A stretch of 50,035 bases of DNA from Polaromonas sp. (GTDB lineage: Bacteria; Pseudomonadota; Gammaproteobacteria; Burkholderiales; Burkholderiaceae_C): assembly GCF_029945895.1 (NCBI RefSeq), contig NZ_JAQSDL010000037.1:1-50035 (forward strand), written 5' to 3'. Both the position numbers and the translations under genes were made by a program. Below the pieces are notes generated by a model. The model made no database searches. It saw only the letters and a list, made by a program, of their open reading frames with translations, and was not told the DNA's origin. Position 1 is the stretch's first letter, and the number at the start of each line of letters is the position of its first letter. Below are positions 15,768 through 23,984 of the stretch, in pieces.

Positions 15768-18187
15768 CCGCAAACGCCCAGGTGGCCGCACTGGGTGCAG
15801 TAGTCGCAGCCGTCCTTGCGAATCACCGCGTGGGCGCCGCATTCGCTGCACTTCTTGCCCGCCATCACCGGCGGCGCCAGCGCCATGTCGATCTGGGGCT
15901 CCAGCACAGGTGCTGCGCCGGCAACGCCCTGGTGGGCGCGCCGCGCAATGATGTTCTGCACCGCATAGGCAATGGCCGCAACTTCCGAGTCGTGCCACAG
16001 CGGCACACGGGTGCCGTCGGCCTTCTCATAGGTGCCGAGCCGCACCGGGCCACGGTCCCAGGCCACCTTGCGCATGTCGCTGAGCGCACGTTCGAGGAAG
16101 CCGCCGCGCGCCGCCAGCGACAACATGCGCATGCTGGAGGTGATCCACTGCTGCGACTCACCGCTTTGGCCTACCGGCATGAAAAACTCGATGGCACGTT
16201 CAACCGTACCCTCGCCGCTGGCCGATGGCACGGGCAGGAAAGACACCACGATGTACAGCGTCTTGTGCCCCTCCTGGGTCCAGTAATCCACCTTTTCGGC
16301 AACGGCGGACAAGGCGCCCTTGGGACGGCTCTCGATCACCGTGCGCATGGGATCCATGGGCACCGCCGCGGCCGGCGCAGTGGCCGGAGCATGCGTTTCC
16401 AGCACCGAACCCAGAATCGCATTGGGCCGGTAGGTGGCCAGGCCCTTGAGCTTCGCACGCCAGGCCTGCTGGTACAGGCTCTTGAAGTCCTCGTAGGCGT
16501 AGTCGGCCGGCACGTTGACGGTTTTGGAGATCGCCGTGTCCACAAAGGGTTGCACCGCTTCCATCATGCCAATGTGGCTGTCGGCCGACATCTCGAGCGC
16601 CGACACAAAGTAAGCAGGCAGTTTGTCCACGTCCCCGCCGAGCTCGCGGTACAGGCGCCAGGCATGGTCTTCCACCGCGTAGTCGGTGGTGCTGCCGTCG
16701 GACTCGCGTTTCTTGCGCCGGTACATCCAGGAAAACGGCGGCTCGATGCCGTTGGAAGCGTTGTCGGCAAATGCCAGGCTGACCGTGCCTGTCGGTGCAA
16801 TCGACAGCAGGTGGCTGTTGCGGATGCCGTTGGCACGGATGGACTGCTGCAGGGCGACCGGCAAGCGGCTGGCAAAGGTGCCCACGGCGAGATAACCGTC
16901 GGCGTCGAACTTCGGAAACGCGCCCTTTTCTTTCGCCAGCGCTACCGAGGCAGCATAAGCCGCATCACGCATGGCGACAGCGATACGCGCCGCCATCTCG
17001 CGCCCCTCGGGCGCGTCGTAACGCAGACGCAACATGGCCAGCGCGTTGCCCAGGCCGGTGAAACCGACGCCGATGCGGCGCTTGGCGGCCGACTCGGCCT
17101 GCTGCTGCGGCAACGGCCAGAAGGTCACGTCCAACACGTTGTCGAGCGCACGCACCTGGGTGGTCACCGATTTCGCAAACGCCTCGAAATCGAAGCCCGG
17201 CTCGCCATTGAAGCCGAAAGGATGCCGCACAAAACGCGTGAGGATGATGGGCCCGAGGTCGCAGCAGCCGTAAGGCGGCAACGGTTGTTCGCCGCAGGGA
17301 TTGGTCGCCGCAATGTCCTCGCAATAACGCAGGTTGTTGTCCTGGTTGATGTGGTCCAGAAACAGGATGCCTGGCTCGGCAAAATCGTAGGCCGAGTGCA
17401 TCACGGTGTCCCACAACTCGCGCGCGGCCACCGTCTGGTAGACCCACAGGCCGTCGGCGCGCTGGAACGCGCCCTGCGCAATCAAGGGCGCGCCGGGTTT
17501 GGCCTTGTGTACCAGTTCCCAGGGCTGGTCTTCGGCCAGGGCGTGCATGAACGCATCCGGCATGCCGACCGACACATTGAAGTTATTCCAGCGTCCGGGC
17601 GTGCGCTTGGCGGTGATGAACTCGTGCACGTCCGGATGGTCGATGCGCAGCACACCCATCTGCGCGCCGCGCCGTGAACCCGCACTCTCCACCGTGGAGC
17701 AGGACTGGTCAAAGACGTTGATGTAGCTGCACGGACCGGAGGCCATGGACGCTGTCGCCTTGACCTCCGCGCCGCGCGGCCGGATACGTGAAAAATCGTA
17801 CCCCACGCCGCCGCCGCGGCGCATGGTTTCGGCCGCCTCGCGCAGGGCTTCATAGATGCCGGGATAACCGCCGTCATCCACACCCTGGATGCAGTCGCCC
17901 ACAGGCTGCACAAAGCAGTTGATGAGGGTCGCCTGGATGGCCGTGCCGGCCGCACTCATGATGCGGCCTGCGCCTATGGCACCAGCGTGCAGGTTCTCGA
18001 GGAAAAGTGCCTCGTGTTTTGCGCGCTCCGCTTCGGGCTCGACCGAGGCCAGGGCCCGCGCCACGCGCCGGTACAGGTCTTCCACACCCGACTCACCGGG
18101 CTTGAGATATTTCTCCTTCAGCACGTCGTGACTGATGGGCTGGGTGGCCGTCAGGTCCTGAGGCCGGCCAAACTGATCGCGTTTCAT
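15764..18187 (-). CDS. nrdJ: Adenosylcobalamin-dependent ribonucleotide reductase (class II)
   Basis: An 807-residue single-subunit enzyme making deoxynucleotides without oxygen, using a radical generated from coenzyme B12. LINCFVQPVGDCIQG (redox Cys pair at 91 and 99), NPCGEQPLPPYGCCDLG (active-site loop near residue 295), GVGFTGLGNALAMLRLRYD and PTGTVSLAFADNASNGIEPPF identify the family. The C-terminus ends with a Cys-rich zinc-like tail (KCSECGAHAV ... CDYCTQCGHLGVC) expected in NrdJ. ATG 18187 has AGGAG nine bases upstream. The start overlaps the preceding gene's stop by 4 bases and the stop overlaps nnrS. No nrdAB or nrdDG genes are present in the window. Confidence 0.94.
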   Translation of the reverse strand: MKRDQFGRPQDLTATQPISHDVLKEKYLKPGESGVEDLYRRVARALASVEPEAERAKHEALFLENLHAGAIGAGRIMSAAGTAIQATLINCFVQPVGDCIQGVDDGGYPGIYEALREAAETMRRGGGVGYDFSRIRPRGAEVKATASMASGPCSYINVFDQSCSTVESAGSRRGAQMGVLRIDHPDVHEFITAKRTPGRWNNFNVSVGMPDAFMHALAEDQPWELVHKAKPGAPLIAQGAFQRADGLWVYQTVAARELWDTVMHSAYDFAEPGILFLDHINQDNNLRYCEDIAATNPCGEQPLPPYGCCDLGPIILTRFVRHPFGFNGEPGFDFEAFAKSVTTQVRALDNVLDVTFWPLPQQQAESAAKRRIGVGFTGLGNALAMLRLRYDAPEGREMAARIAVAMRDAAYAASVALAKEKGAFPKFDADGYLAVGTFASRLPVALQQSIRANGIRNSHLLSIAPTGTVSLAFADNASNGIEPPFSWMYRRKKRESDGSTTDYAVEDHAWRLYRELGGDVDKLPAYFVSALEMSADSHIGMMEAVQPFVDTAISKTVNVPADYAYEDFKSLYQQAWRAKLKGLATYRPNAILGSVLETHAPATAPAAAVPMDPMRTVIESRPKGALSAVAEKVDYWTQEGHKTLYIVVSFLPVPSASGEGTVERAIEFFMPVGQSGESQQWITSSMRMLSLAARGGFLERALSDMRKVAWDRGPVRLGTYEKADGTRVPLWHDSEVAAIAYAVQNIIARRAHQGVAGAAPVLEPQIDMALAPPVMAGKKCSECGAHAVIRKDGCDYCTQCGHLGVCG

Positions 18188-19452
18188 GCTTGTGCTCCTG
18201 CGATGGGCGCTACCGGCCGGATTCCGCCGAGCAGCCACTGCATCAATTCTTGCACCGAACGGATCTGGTCGCCAAACGGCAGACGGGCGGCACCACGGAA
18301 GAAAAGGCCTTTGTGCCTATTGCCGTCAAACGCGTGGCCAAGCTGCTGGTCGATGCAGAACTGGCCCATGCTGGCCACGCCGTCGCGCAGGCCGCAGTGG
18401 GCGAGGCAGTCAAACGACATGTTGCATTTGGTCTTGACATGGGCCGCCGCCTGGAGTTTGGGTTCGAGCCGGATGTACTTGTCCAGCCAGGGCGTGCGCA
18501 CCGCGCGCGCCGGCAGACCGGCCACACTGATGAACTCCACCATGTCTTCCGGCCTGGCTTCGGCCAGTACCTTCTTGAAGGCAGGATCGGCATCACACTC
18601 CTGGGTGACGGCAAACGCCGTGCCCAGCTGCACCGCCGAAGCACCGAGGGCCTGCAGGCGCAGGATGTCATCCCGGCAATTGATGCCGCCGGCGGCAATC
18701 AGCGGAATCTCACGTTCGATGCCCGCCGTCTTGAAGAATTCCAGCACCTGCGGGATGACCACCTCGAAATCGAAGCGCGGATCATGCAGGTCCGCGACCT
18801 TCGCCGCGCCCAGGTGACCGCCCGCAAGACCCGGGTGCTCGATCACGATGGCATCTGGCAGGCGGCCTTTTTTTTGCCACTTGCGCACCAGCAATTGCAC
18901 GCCCCGGGCATCCGACAGGATGGGGATCAGCGCGACCTGGGGATAGTCTCGCGCCAGCTCCGGCAAATCCAGCGGCAGGCCCGCACCGACCACCAGCGCA
19001 TCGGCGCCGCTGGCCAGCGCCTGGCGCACATAGTCTTCATAGGCGCCGAGTGCCTTCATGATGTTGACCGCAATCAGTCCGCGGCCCTGCGCCAGCTGGC
19101 GAGCCTTGCGTATTTCGCGGTCCAGCGCGTCGAGGTTGGCCGCATTGATCACGGCTTTTGCATCGGGCTCCTTGTCCAGGTGACCGGTTTTGGCCATCAG
19201 GTCCGGATGCAGGCGGCGCAAGTCCACGGAAGACACCGTGCCCACCCCGTCCAGGCTGGCCACCGCGCCGGCCAGGCCACCGGCTGACACACACACGCCC
19301 ATGCCGCCCTGCACCACCGGAACCAGGCTTCTGCCGCCCAGCCGCCAGGGCCGCAGGCCCGAGTCACGGGCCAGTGTCTGCAGTATCGCGGCGGCGCCCG
19401 CCGAGTCGACACTTGCCTGGGTGGCCAGGTCAGTCGCTAATGATTTGTCCAT
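18184..19452 (-). CDS. NAD(P)H-dependent flavin oxidoreductase, nitronate monooxygenase-like, with Cys cluster
   Basis: A 422-residue TIM-barrel flavoprotein. SLVPVVQGGMGVCVSAGGLAGAVAS (FMN phosphate side), DALVVGAGLPLDLPEL, HPGLAGGHLGA (the GGH signature of nitronate monooxygenases) and LGASAVQLGTAFAVTQE place it in the 2-nitropropane dioxygenase/NMO superfamily. It is longer than typical NMO (about 320-360). The extra C-terminal part has four Cys in CNMSFDCLAHCGLRDG plus a later FCIDQQ (C343, C349, C353, C366), suggestive of a metal or Fe-S site. ATG 19452 has GTGGAA upstream. An ATG four codons earlier is possible. It overlaps the carbonic anhydrase gene by 23 bases and nrdJ by 4. Confidence 0.85.
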   Translation of the reverse strand: MDKSLATDLATQASVDSAGAAAILQTLARDSGLRPWRLGGRSLVPVVQGGMGVCVSAGGLAGAVASLDGVGTVSSVDLRRLHPDLMAKTGHLDKEPDAKAVINAANLDALDREIRKARQLAQGRGLIAVNIMKALGAYEDYVRQALASGADALVVGAGLPLDLPELARDYPQVALIPILSDARGVQLLVRKWQKKGRLPDAIVIEHPGLAGGHLGAAKVADLHDPRFDFEVVIPQVLEFFKTAGIEREIPLIAAGGINCRDDILRLQALGASAVQLGTAFAVTQECDADPAFKKVLAEARPEDMVEFISVAGLPARAVRTPWLDKYIRLEPKLQAAAHVKTKCNMSFDCLAHCGLRDGVASMGQFCIDQQLGHAFDGNRHKGLFFRGAARLPFGDQIRSVQELMQWLLGGIRPVAPIAGAQA

Positions 19453-20122
19453 CGTATTCCACATAAGGTTGGTACGGTCCCGTGCCGCTGTTGGAGGCTA
19501 TCGCAGCCGGCACAAAACTTCCTTGCCGTACATCAAAGATGTGGATTTCGCCGTCCTCAATCACGTAATGCCAGCCGTGCAGCGTCAAGGCACCCTTCTC
19601 GACCTCACGACGCACCATGGGGTAGTCCATCAGACGCTCGAGCTGCAGCACCACAATGCGTTGTTCGGTGCGGCGCAGGGCTTCGGGGCTGGACTGGACC
19701 GGCAGCAGGGCTTCGCTGGCGAGCTTGAGCCAGGCCTGCAGCGCCACGGCTTCCTCGGGCACGCCTTCATAGGCTGCGCGGATGGCACCGCAGTGGCTGT
19801 GGCCGCAGACAATGATGCGCTCCACATGCAGGCTGAGCACCGCGAACTCGATCGCTGCGGTGGTGCCGTGCAATCCGTGCGAACCGTCGTACGGCGGAAC
19901 GAAGGCCCCCACGTTTCGCACGATGAAAAGCTCACCCGGGCCGGCGCCGGTCAGCAAGTAGGGCACCACCCGTGAATCCGAGCAGCCGATGAACAGGGTC
20001 TTGGGGTGCTGCCCCTGCGCCACCAGGTCCTGGAAGCGCTGCTGGTGCAGCGGGAAATAGTCGGAATGAAAACGCCGCAAGCGAAGCAGCAACTCGTCCG
20101 CGCTTGCAACGTCCTCGGTCAT
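19430..20122 (-). CDS. Beta-class carbonic anhydrase
   Basis: A 230-residue zinc enzyme interconverting CO2 and bicarbonate in the cytoplasm. Zinc ligands are visible in IGCSDSRVVP (C47 with the D49/R51 dyad) and VCGHSHCGA (H108, C111). LFIVRNVGAFVPP and HGTTAAIEFAVLSLHV are further family blocks. Length is normal. It begins 4 bases inside the parvulin stop and ends inside the NMO-like gene, so it is embedded in the nitrate operon. Why nitrate respiration would need it is unclear. Bicarbonate supply or pH balance are possibilities. Confidence 0.93.
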   Translation of the reverse strand: MTEDVASADELLLRLRRFHSDYFPLHQQRFQDLVAQGQHPKTLFIGCSDSRVVPYLLTGAGPGELFIVRNVGAFVPPYDGSHGLHGTTAAIEFAVLSLHVERIIVCGHSHCGAIRAAYEGVPEEAVALQAWLKLASEALLPVQSSPEALRRTEQRIVVLQLERLMDYPMVRREVEKGALTLHGWHYVIEDGEIHIFDVRQGSFVPAAIASNSGTGPYQPYVEYDGQIISD

Positions 20123-20979
20123 TGGACCAACGGCGAATCAGCCCCTTCCAGGGCAATGCCTTCGATTTCCGCCTCCCCCACCAGCAGGCTCATGTACTGG
20201 TGCAGGGCCCGGGCACGCGACTGCATGGTCAGCAGGGCCGCAATACGCTCGCGCACTTCCTCATAGGCGGGCTGTGTGCCTTTGCGGCGCTCCAGCACGT
20301 CGATGATGTGAAAGCCGAAACGCGTATGAAACAGTCGTGGATGCACGCCGGTGCCGGTTTGCGCATGCTGGAGGTGAAACAGTTCCGTAGCCAGTTCGGG
20401 CGCGCAGTCGTCCGGTGTGATCCAGCCAAGGTCGCCGCCCTGCGCGCTGCTCGGGCAGTTGGACAGTTCCGCAGCCAACTGGGCAAACCGCTCCGGGGAC
20501 ACCCCCTTGTGCGAGAGCTCCAGCAAGGCACGTTCGGCATGCACGGTAAGTGCCTGGACATTGACACCGGGGGTGACGGCAAACAGGATGTGCCGCACAT
20601 GCAGCGCCTGGCCCACCAGAAACTGCGCCTTGTGGGCCTCGTAGTAACGCCGGCCCTCGTCGTCGCCCGGCTGGGGACTGACCACCTGCCGGTCGACCAT
20701 GGCTTCGATGATCTCGCGTTCAGCCTGACCCAGTTCCGGGGTGGTCAGGCCAGTGTGGCGCGGCAGCAGGCCTTGCGACACCGCCTGCTGGCGCAGCAGT
20801 TCGGTGTAGGCCAGCTCGCGCAGCGTCGCCGTGTCCGGACGCTGCCCGCTCGCATGCAGCGCGATGCCGTTGACGCACGCAGTGGGCGCAACCGGCGCGG
20901 CGGCTGCAGGACCGCACTGGCAGGAACCGCTGCCGCAGCCTTGGGCTGCAGGGGGTGAAGAAAGCGTCTGGGTAGTCAT
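20119..20979 (-). CDS. Parvulin-type peptidyl-prolyl isomerase of the nar operon
   Basis: A 286-residue protein with a PpiC/parvulin domain at about residues 125-225 (LHVRHILFAV, RFAQLAAELSNCPSSAQGGDLGWI, RLFHTRFGFHIIDVLER). It lacks a signal peptide, so it is cytoplasmic, where it could help fold or mature NarG/NarH. A parvulin gene directly after narI is known from Pseudomonas aeruginosa. Odd feature: a Cys-rich N-terminal tail (GCGSGSCQCG, then ACVNG; C15, C20, C22, C35) that could bind metal. It lies 42 bases after narI and overlaps the carbonic anhydrase gene by 4. Confidence 0.88.
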   Translation of the reverse strand: MTTQTLSSPPAAQGCGSGSCQCGPAAAAPVAPTACVNGIALHASGQRPDTATLRELAYTELLRQQAVSQGLLPRHTGLTTPELGQAEREIIEAMVDRQVVSPQPGDDEGRRYYEAHKAQFLVGQALHVRHILFAVTPGVNVQALTVHAERALLELSHKGVSPERFAQLAAELSNCPSSAQGGDLGWITPDDCAPELATELFHLQHAQTGTGVHPRLFHTRFGFHIIDVLERRKGTQPAYEEVRERIAALLTMQSRARALHQYMSLLVGEAEIEGIALEGADSPLVQ

Positions 20980-21021
20980 GAAGGGAGCCTCTTTTCTTGC
21001 ATTGCTTGATGGGTGCGCGAC

Positions 21022-21744
21022 TTAACGGCCACCGGGCGACTTGGCCCCGGGAACGCCAAGCCGGCGGCTGCGCACCACCTGGTAGGGCCGGAAGATGTAA
21101 GCGACAGATCCGAAGCCGCTCCACACATGCACCAGGCGGCTGAACGGGAACAGCAGGAAGATGGTCATGCCGAACACGATATGGAAACGGTAAGGCCAGG
21201 GCAGAACGGCAAGAGCGGCAGAGTCCACCTCGCGCAGGGTGAGAATGCGCTGCGCCCACTCGGCCAGGATCAGCATCACGCTGCCATCGGCGTGTCCCCA
21301 CGAGTACGGCAAGGTGATCAGGCCCACCACCAGCTGCGTCCACAGGATCAGCAAAATCGCCAGATCGGTCTTGTGGCTGGTGTAGCGGATGCGCGGGTCG
21401 AACATGCGTCGGTAGATCAGCATCGACAGGCCAATGAAACAGATGACGCCGGCAATGCCTCCCGCGAAGATCGCCATGCGCTGCTTGGTGGCGGCGTCCA
21501 TGAAAAAACCATACACGGCGTGGGGTGTCAGCAGGCCGACCAGATGGCCGAAGAACAGGAACAGGATGCCCACGTGGAACAGGTTGCTGCCCCAGCGCAG
21601 CAGGCCGGTGCGCAGCAGCTGCGAGGAGTCGCTTTTCCAGGTGTACTGGTCGCGGTCGAAGCGGATCAGGCTGCCGAGCAGGAACACGGTCAGGCAGATG
21701 TAGGGGTAGACCCCAAAAAGAAATCCGTGAAGTCCGGGGCTCAT
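21022..21744 (-). CDS. narI: Respiratory nitrate reductase gamma subunit (cytochrome b)
   Basis: A 240-residue membrane protein with five hydrophobic segments that anchors NarGH and takes electrons from quinol through two b haems. LFHVGILFLFFGHLVG carries two of the haem-ligand His, and RFHIVFGMTIFLLFPFSRLVHVWS the other two. I chose ATG 21744 (MSPGLHGFLFGVYPYICL) with AGGAG nine bases upstream, because the longer open frame lies inside narJ. Its start overlaps the narJ stop by 4 bases. Length is normal for NarI (about 225-240). Confidence 0.96.
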   Translation of the reverse strand: MSPGLHGFLFGVYPYICLTVFLLGSLIRFDRDQYTWKSDSSQLLRTGLLRWGSNLFHVGILFLFFGHLVGLLTPHAVYGFFMDAATKQRMAIFAGGIAGVICFIGLSMLIYRRMFDPRIRYTSHKTDLAILLILWTQLVVGLITLPYSWGHADGSVMLILAEWAQRILTLREVDSAALAVLPWPYRFHIVFGMTIFLLFPFSRLVHVWSGFGSVAYIFRPYQVVRSRRLGVPGAKSPGGR

Positions 21745-22448
21745 GCTTGTACTCCTTGGTTGGGGCGTGCCTTGCGCACGTGCGGCACGATGTGAATCGG
21801 TTGCGGCTGGTCCGGCCTGGCCTGGCCTTTGGAGGAACATCCGTCAAAGACAACTGGCTCTTCCCAGACCGCGTCAATAGGTTCTTCCGCAGCAATCTGT
21901 ACCGGTTGGGCCTTCTCCCCGGCCAGTTCCAGCAAGGCACCAAGTACAGAGGCGTAGGCACTTTCGCGCTGCTGCAGCGCCGCGAAAATCGCATTGAAAA
22001 TGTGCGCCATTTCGGCCAGAAACTCGCGCGCCTCGCGCGGCGGCTGGGTCGAGGTGAATTCGAGCACCACCGGCAGGAAGTCCGGCATCTCGCCTTCGGC
22101 CAGGTACATGCCCGCCTTCTCATAGGTCTGCGCCAGATCGATCATGGCCGGGCCGCGATCGCGCGAATCGCCGTGCACGTGCTCGAACAGGTGCAGCGAG
22201 GTAGCGCGGCCCCGGTCGAACAACTCGACATAAGCGGCCTCGGTCTCAAGCGCAGGCGCGAGCGCAAGTGCGTCGATCAGGGCGTTCAGCTCGGCCAGCC
22301 TTTGCGGCTCCACGGCACGCTCTTCGTACAGGGCCTCGCGCAGCGCGTCCAGATGGCTGCGCAGCTCGGCGTCGGGGTAACCCAGCAGCCGGGCCAGCAC
22401 ACGCAGGCTCCTTGAAGCCACAGCGGGGGTGTTGTTGAAAAGTGCCAT
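21741..22448 (-). CDS. narJ: Nitrate reductase molybdenum cofactor assembly chaperone
   Basis: A 235-residue cytoplasmic chaperone needed for cofactor insertion into NarG. SLRVLARLLGYPDAELRSHL, YVELFDRGRATSLHLFEHVHGDSRDRG and YLAEGEMPDFLPVVLEF are characteristic NarJ/TorD-family blocks. The C-terminal 50 residues (after ELAGEKAQPV) are acidic and unconserved. It follows narH by 3 bases and overlaps narI by 4, the standard narGHJI arrangement. Confidence 0.95.
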   Translation of the reverse strand: MALFNNTPAVASRSLRVLARLLGYPDAELRSHLDALREALYEERAVEPQRLAELNALIDALALAPALETEAAYVELFDRGRATSLHLFEHVHGDSRDRGPAMIDLAQTYEKAGMYLAEGEMPDFLPVVLEFTSTQPPREAREFLAEMAHIFNAIFAALQQRESAYASVLGALLELAGEKAQPVQIAAEEPIDAVWEEPVVFDGCSSKGQARPDQPQPIHIVPHVRKARPNQGVQA

Positions 22449-22451
22449 GGT

Positions 22452-23984
22452 TCAGACCTCCACCTTGATGGGAATAGTGCGTTTCTTGTTGCCGCCGAAC
22501 AGACTGACGTCGCTGGCGCCGTCGGAGCAGCCGTTGCCGAAGGTGAAGCCGCAGCCTCCGCGCATGTCGAAGGCGTTCTCGGCGTATTCGCGGTGGGTGG
22601 TCGGGATCACGAAGCGGTCTTCGTAGTTGGCGATCGCCATGATGTGGTACATCTCCTCGACCTCGGCCACGGTCAGACCGGCCTGCTCCAGCACCGCCAG
22701 GTTCTGCACCTGGTCCACATGTTTGCTGCGCTGGTAGGACCGCATCGCCAGCATGCGCTGAAGCGAACGAATCACCGGTGCCGTGTCGCCGGCAGTCAGC
22801 AGATTGGCCAGATACTGCAAGGGAATGCGCATCTGGGCGATGTCGGGCAACTCGCCATTGACGCCGATCTGGCCGGCGTTCGCCGCCGAGGTGATGGGCG
22901 ACAGCGGCGGCACATACCAGACCATGGGCAGCGTGCGGTATTCGGGGTGCAGCGGCAATGCCACCTTCCACTCCACCGCCATCTTGTAGACCGGACTGCG
23001 GCGCGCGCCTTCCAGCCAGGCTTCGGGAATGCCGTCCTTGCGCGCCTGTTCAATCACTTTCGGATCGTTCGGGTCCAGGAAGATGTCGAGCTGGGCCTGG
23101 TACAGGTCTTTGTCGTCTTCCACACTGGCCGCTTCCTGGATGCGGTCAGCGTCATACAGCACCACACCGAGGTAGCGGATGCGCCCGACGCAGGTTTCGC
23201 TGCAGACTGTGGGCTGGCCGGCTTCAATGCGCGGATAACAGAAGGTGCATTTTTCGGCCTTGCCGCTCTTCCAGTTGTAATAAATCTTTTTGTAGGGGCA
23301 GCCTGAGACACACATGCGCCAACCGCGGCACTTGTCCTGGTCAATCAGCACGATGCCGTCTTCCTCGCGCTTGTAGATCGAGCCCGACGGGCAGGACGCC
23401 ACGCAGGCCGGGTTCAGGCAATGCTCGCACAGGCGTGGCAAATACATCATGAAGGTGTTTTCGAACTGGCCCACCATGTCTTTCTGGACCTGGTCGAAGT
23501 TCGCCAGATTGGCGTCCTTGCTGCGCTTGGAGAATTCGCCGCCAAGGATTTCTTCCCAGTTCGGGCCCCATTCAATCTTCTCCATGCGCTTGCCGGTGAT
23601 CAGGCTGCGCGGCCGCGCCGTCGGCGTGGCCTTCATCTCCGGCGCCGACTGCAAATGGTCGTAGTCGAAGGTGAAAGGTTCGTAATAGTCGTCAATCTGC
23701 GGCATGTTCGGGTTGGAGAAGATGCGCATCAGCAGCTTCCACTTGCCGCCCTGGCGTGGCTCGATCGAACCGTCGGCCTTGCGCACCCAGCCGCCGTTCC
23801 ATTTATCCTGGTTTTCCCATTCCTTGGGATAACCGATGCCGGGCTTGGTTTCGACGTTGTTGAACCAGGCGTATTCCATGCCGGGCCGGCTGGTCCAGAC
23901 GTTTTTGCAGGTGACCGAACAGGTGTGACAGCCGATGCACTTGTCCAGGTTCAGCACCATGCCGATTTGTGCGCGTACCTTCAT
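22452..23984 (-). CDS. narH: Respiratory nitrate reductase beta subunit (Fe-S protein)
   Basis: A 510-residue electron-transfer subunit with four Fe-S clusters linking NarI haem to NarG. The first Cys group is C16-x2-C19-x2-C22-x3-C26 (KCIGCHTCSVTCKN). Others are LCEHCLNPACVASCPSG, KCRGWRMCVSGCPYKK (Trp in place of a Cys, as in the 3Fe-4S cluster of NarH) and KCTFCYPRIEAGQPTVCSETC. Length matches NarH (about 510). Its start overlaps the narG stop by 4 bases. Confidence 0.97.
   Translation of the reverse strand: MKVRAQIGMVLNLDKCIGCHTCSVTCKNVWTSRPGMEYAWFNNVETKPGIGYPKEWENQDKWNGGWVRKADGSIEPRQGGKWKLLMRIFSNPNMPQIDDYYEPFTFDYDHLQSAPEMKATPTARPRSLITGKRMEKIEWGPNWEEILGGEFSKRSKDANLANFDQVQKDMVGQFENTFMMYLPRLCEHCLNPACVASCPSGSIYKREEDGIVLIDQDKCRGWRMCVSGCPYKKIYYNWKSGKAEKCTFCYPRIEAGQPTVCSETCVGRIRYLGVVLYDADRIQEAASVEDDKDLYQAQLDIFLDPNDPKVIEQARKDGIPEAWLEGARRSPVYKMAVEWKVALPLHPEYRTLPMVWYVPPLSPITSAANAGQIGVNGELPDIAQMRIPLQYLANLLTAGDTAPVIRSLQRMLAMRSYQRSKHVDQVQNLAVLEQAGLTVAEVEEMYHIMAIANYEDRFVIPTTHREYAENAFDMRGGCGFTFGNGCSDGASDVSLFGGNKKRTIPIKVEV

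Noticed and set aside
20979..21021. TTGAT half-site between narI and the parvulin
   Set aside because: Only one half of an FNR box is present and spacing to a promoter is absent.
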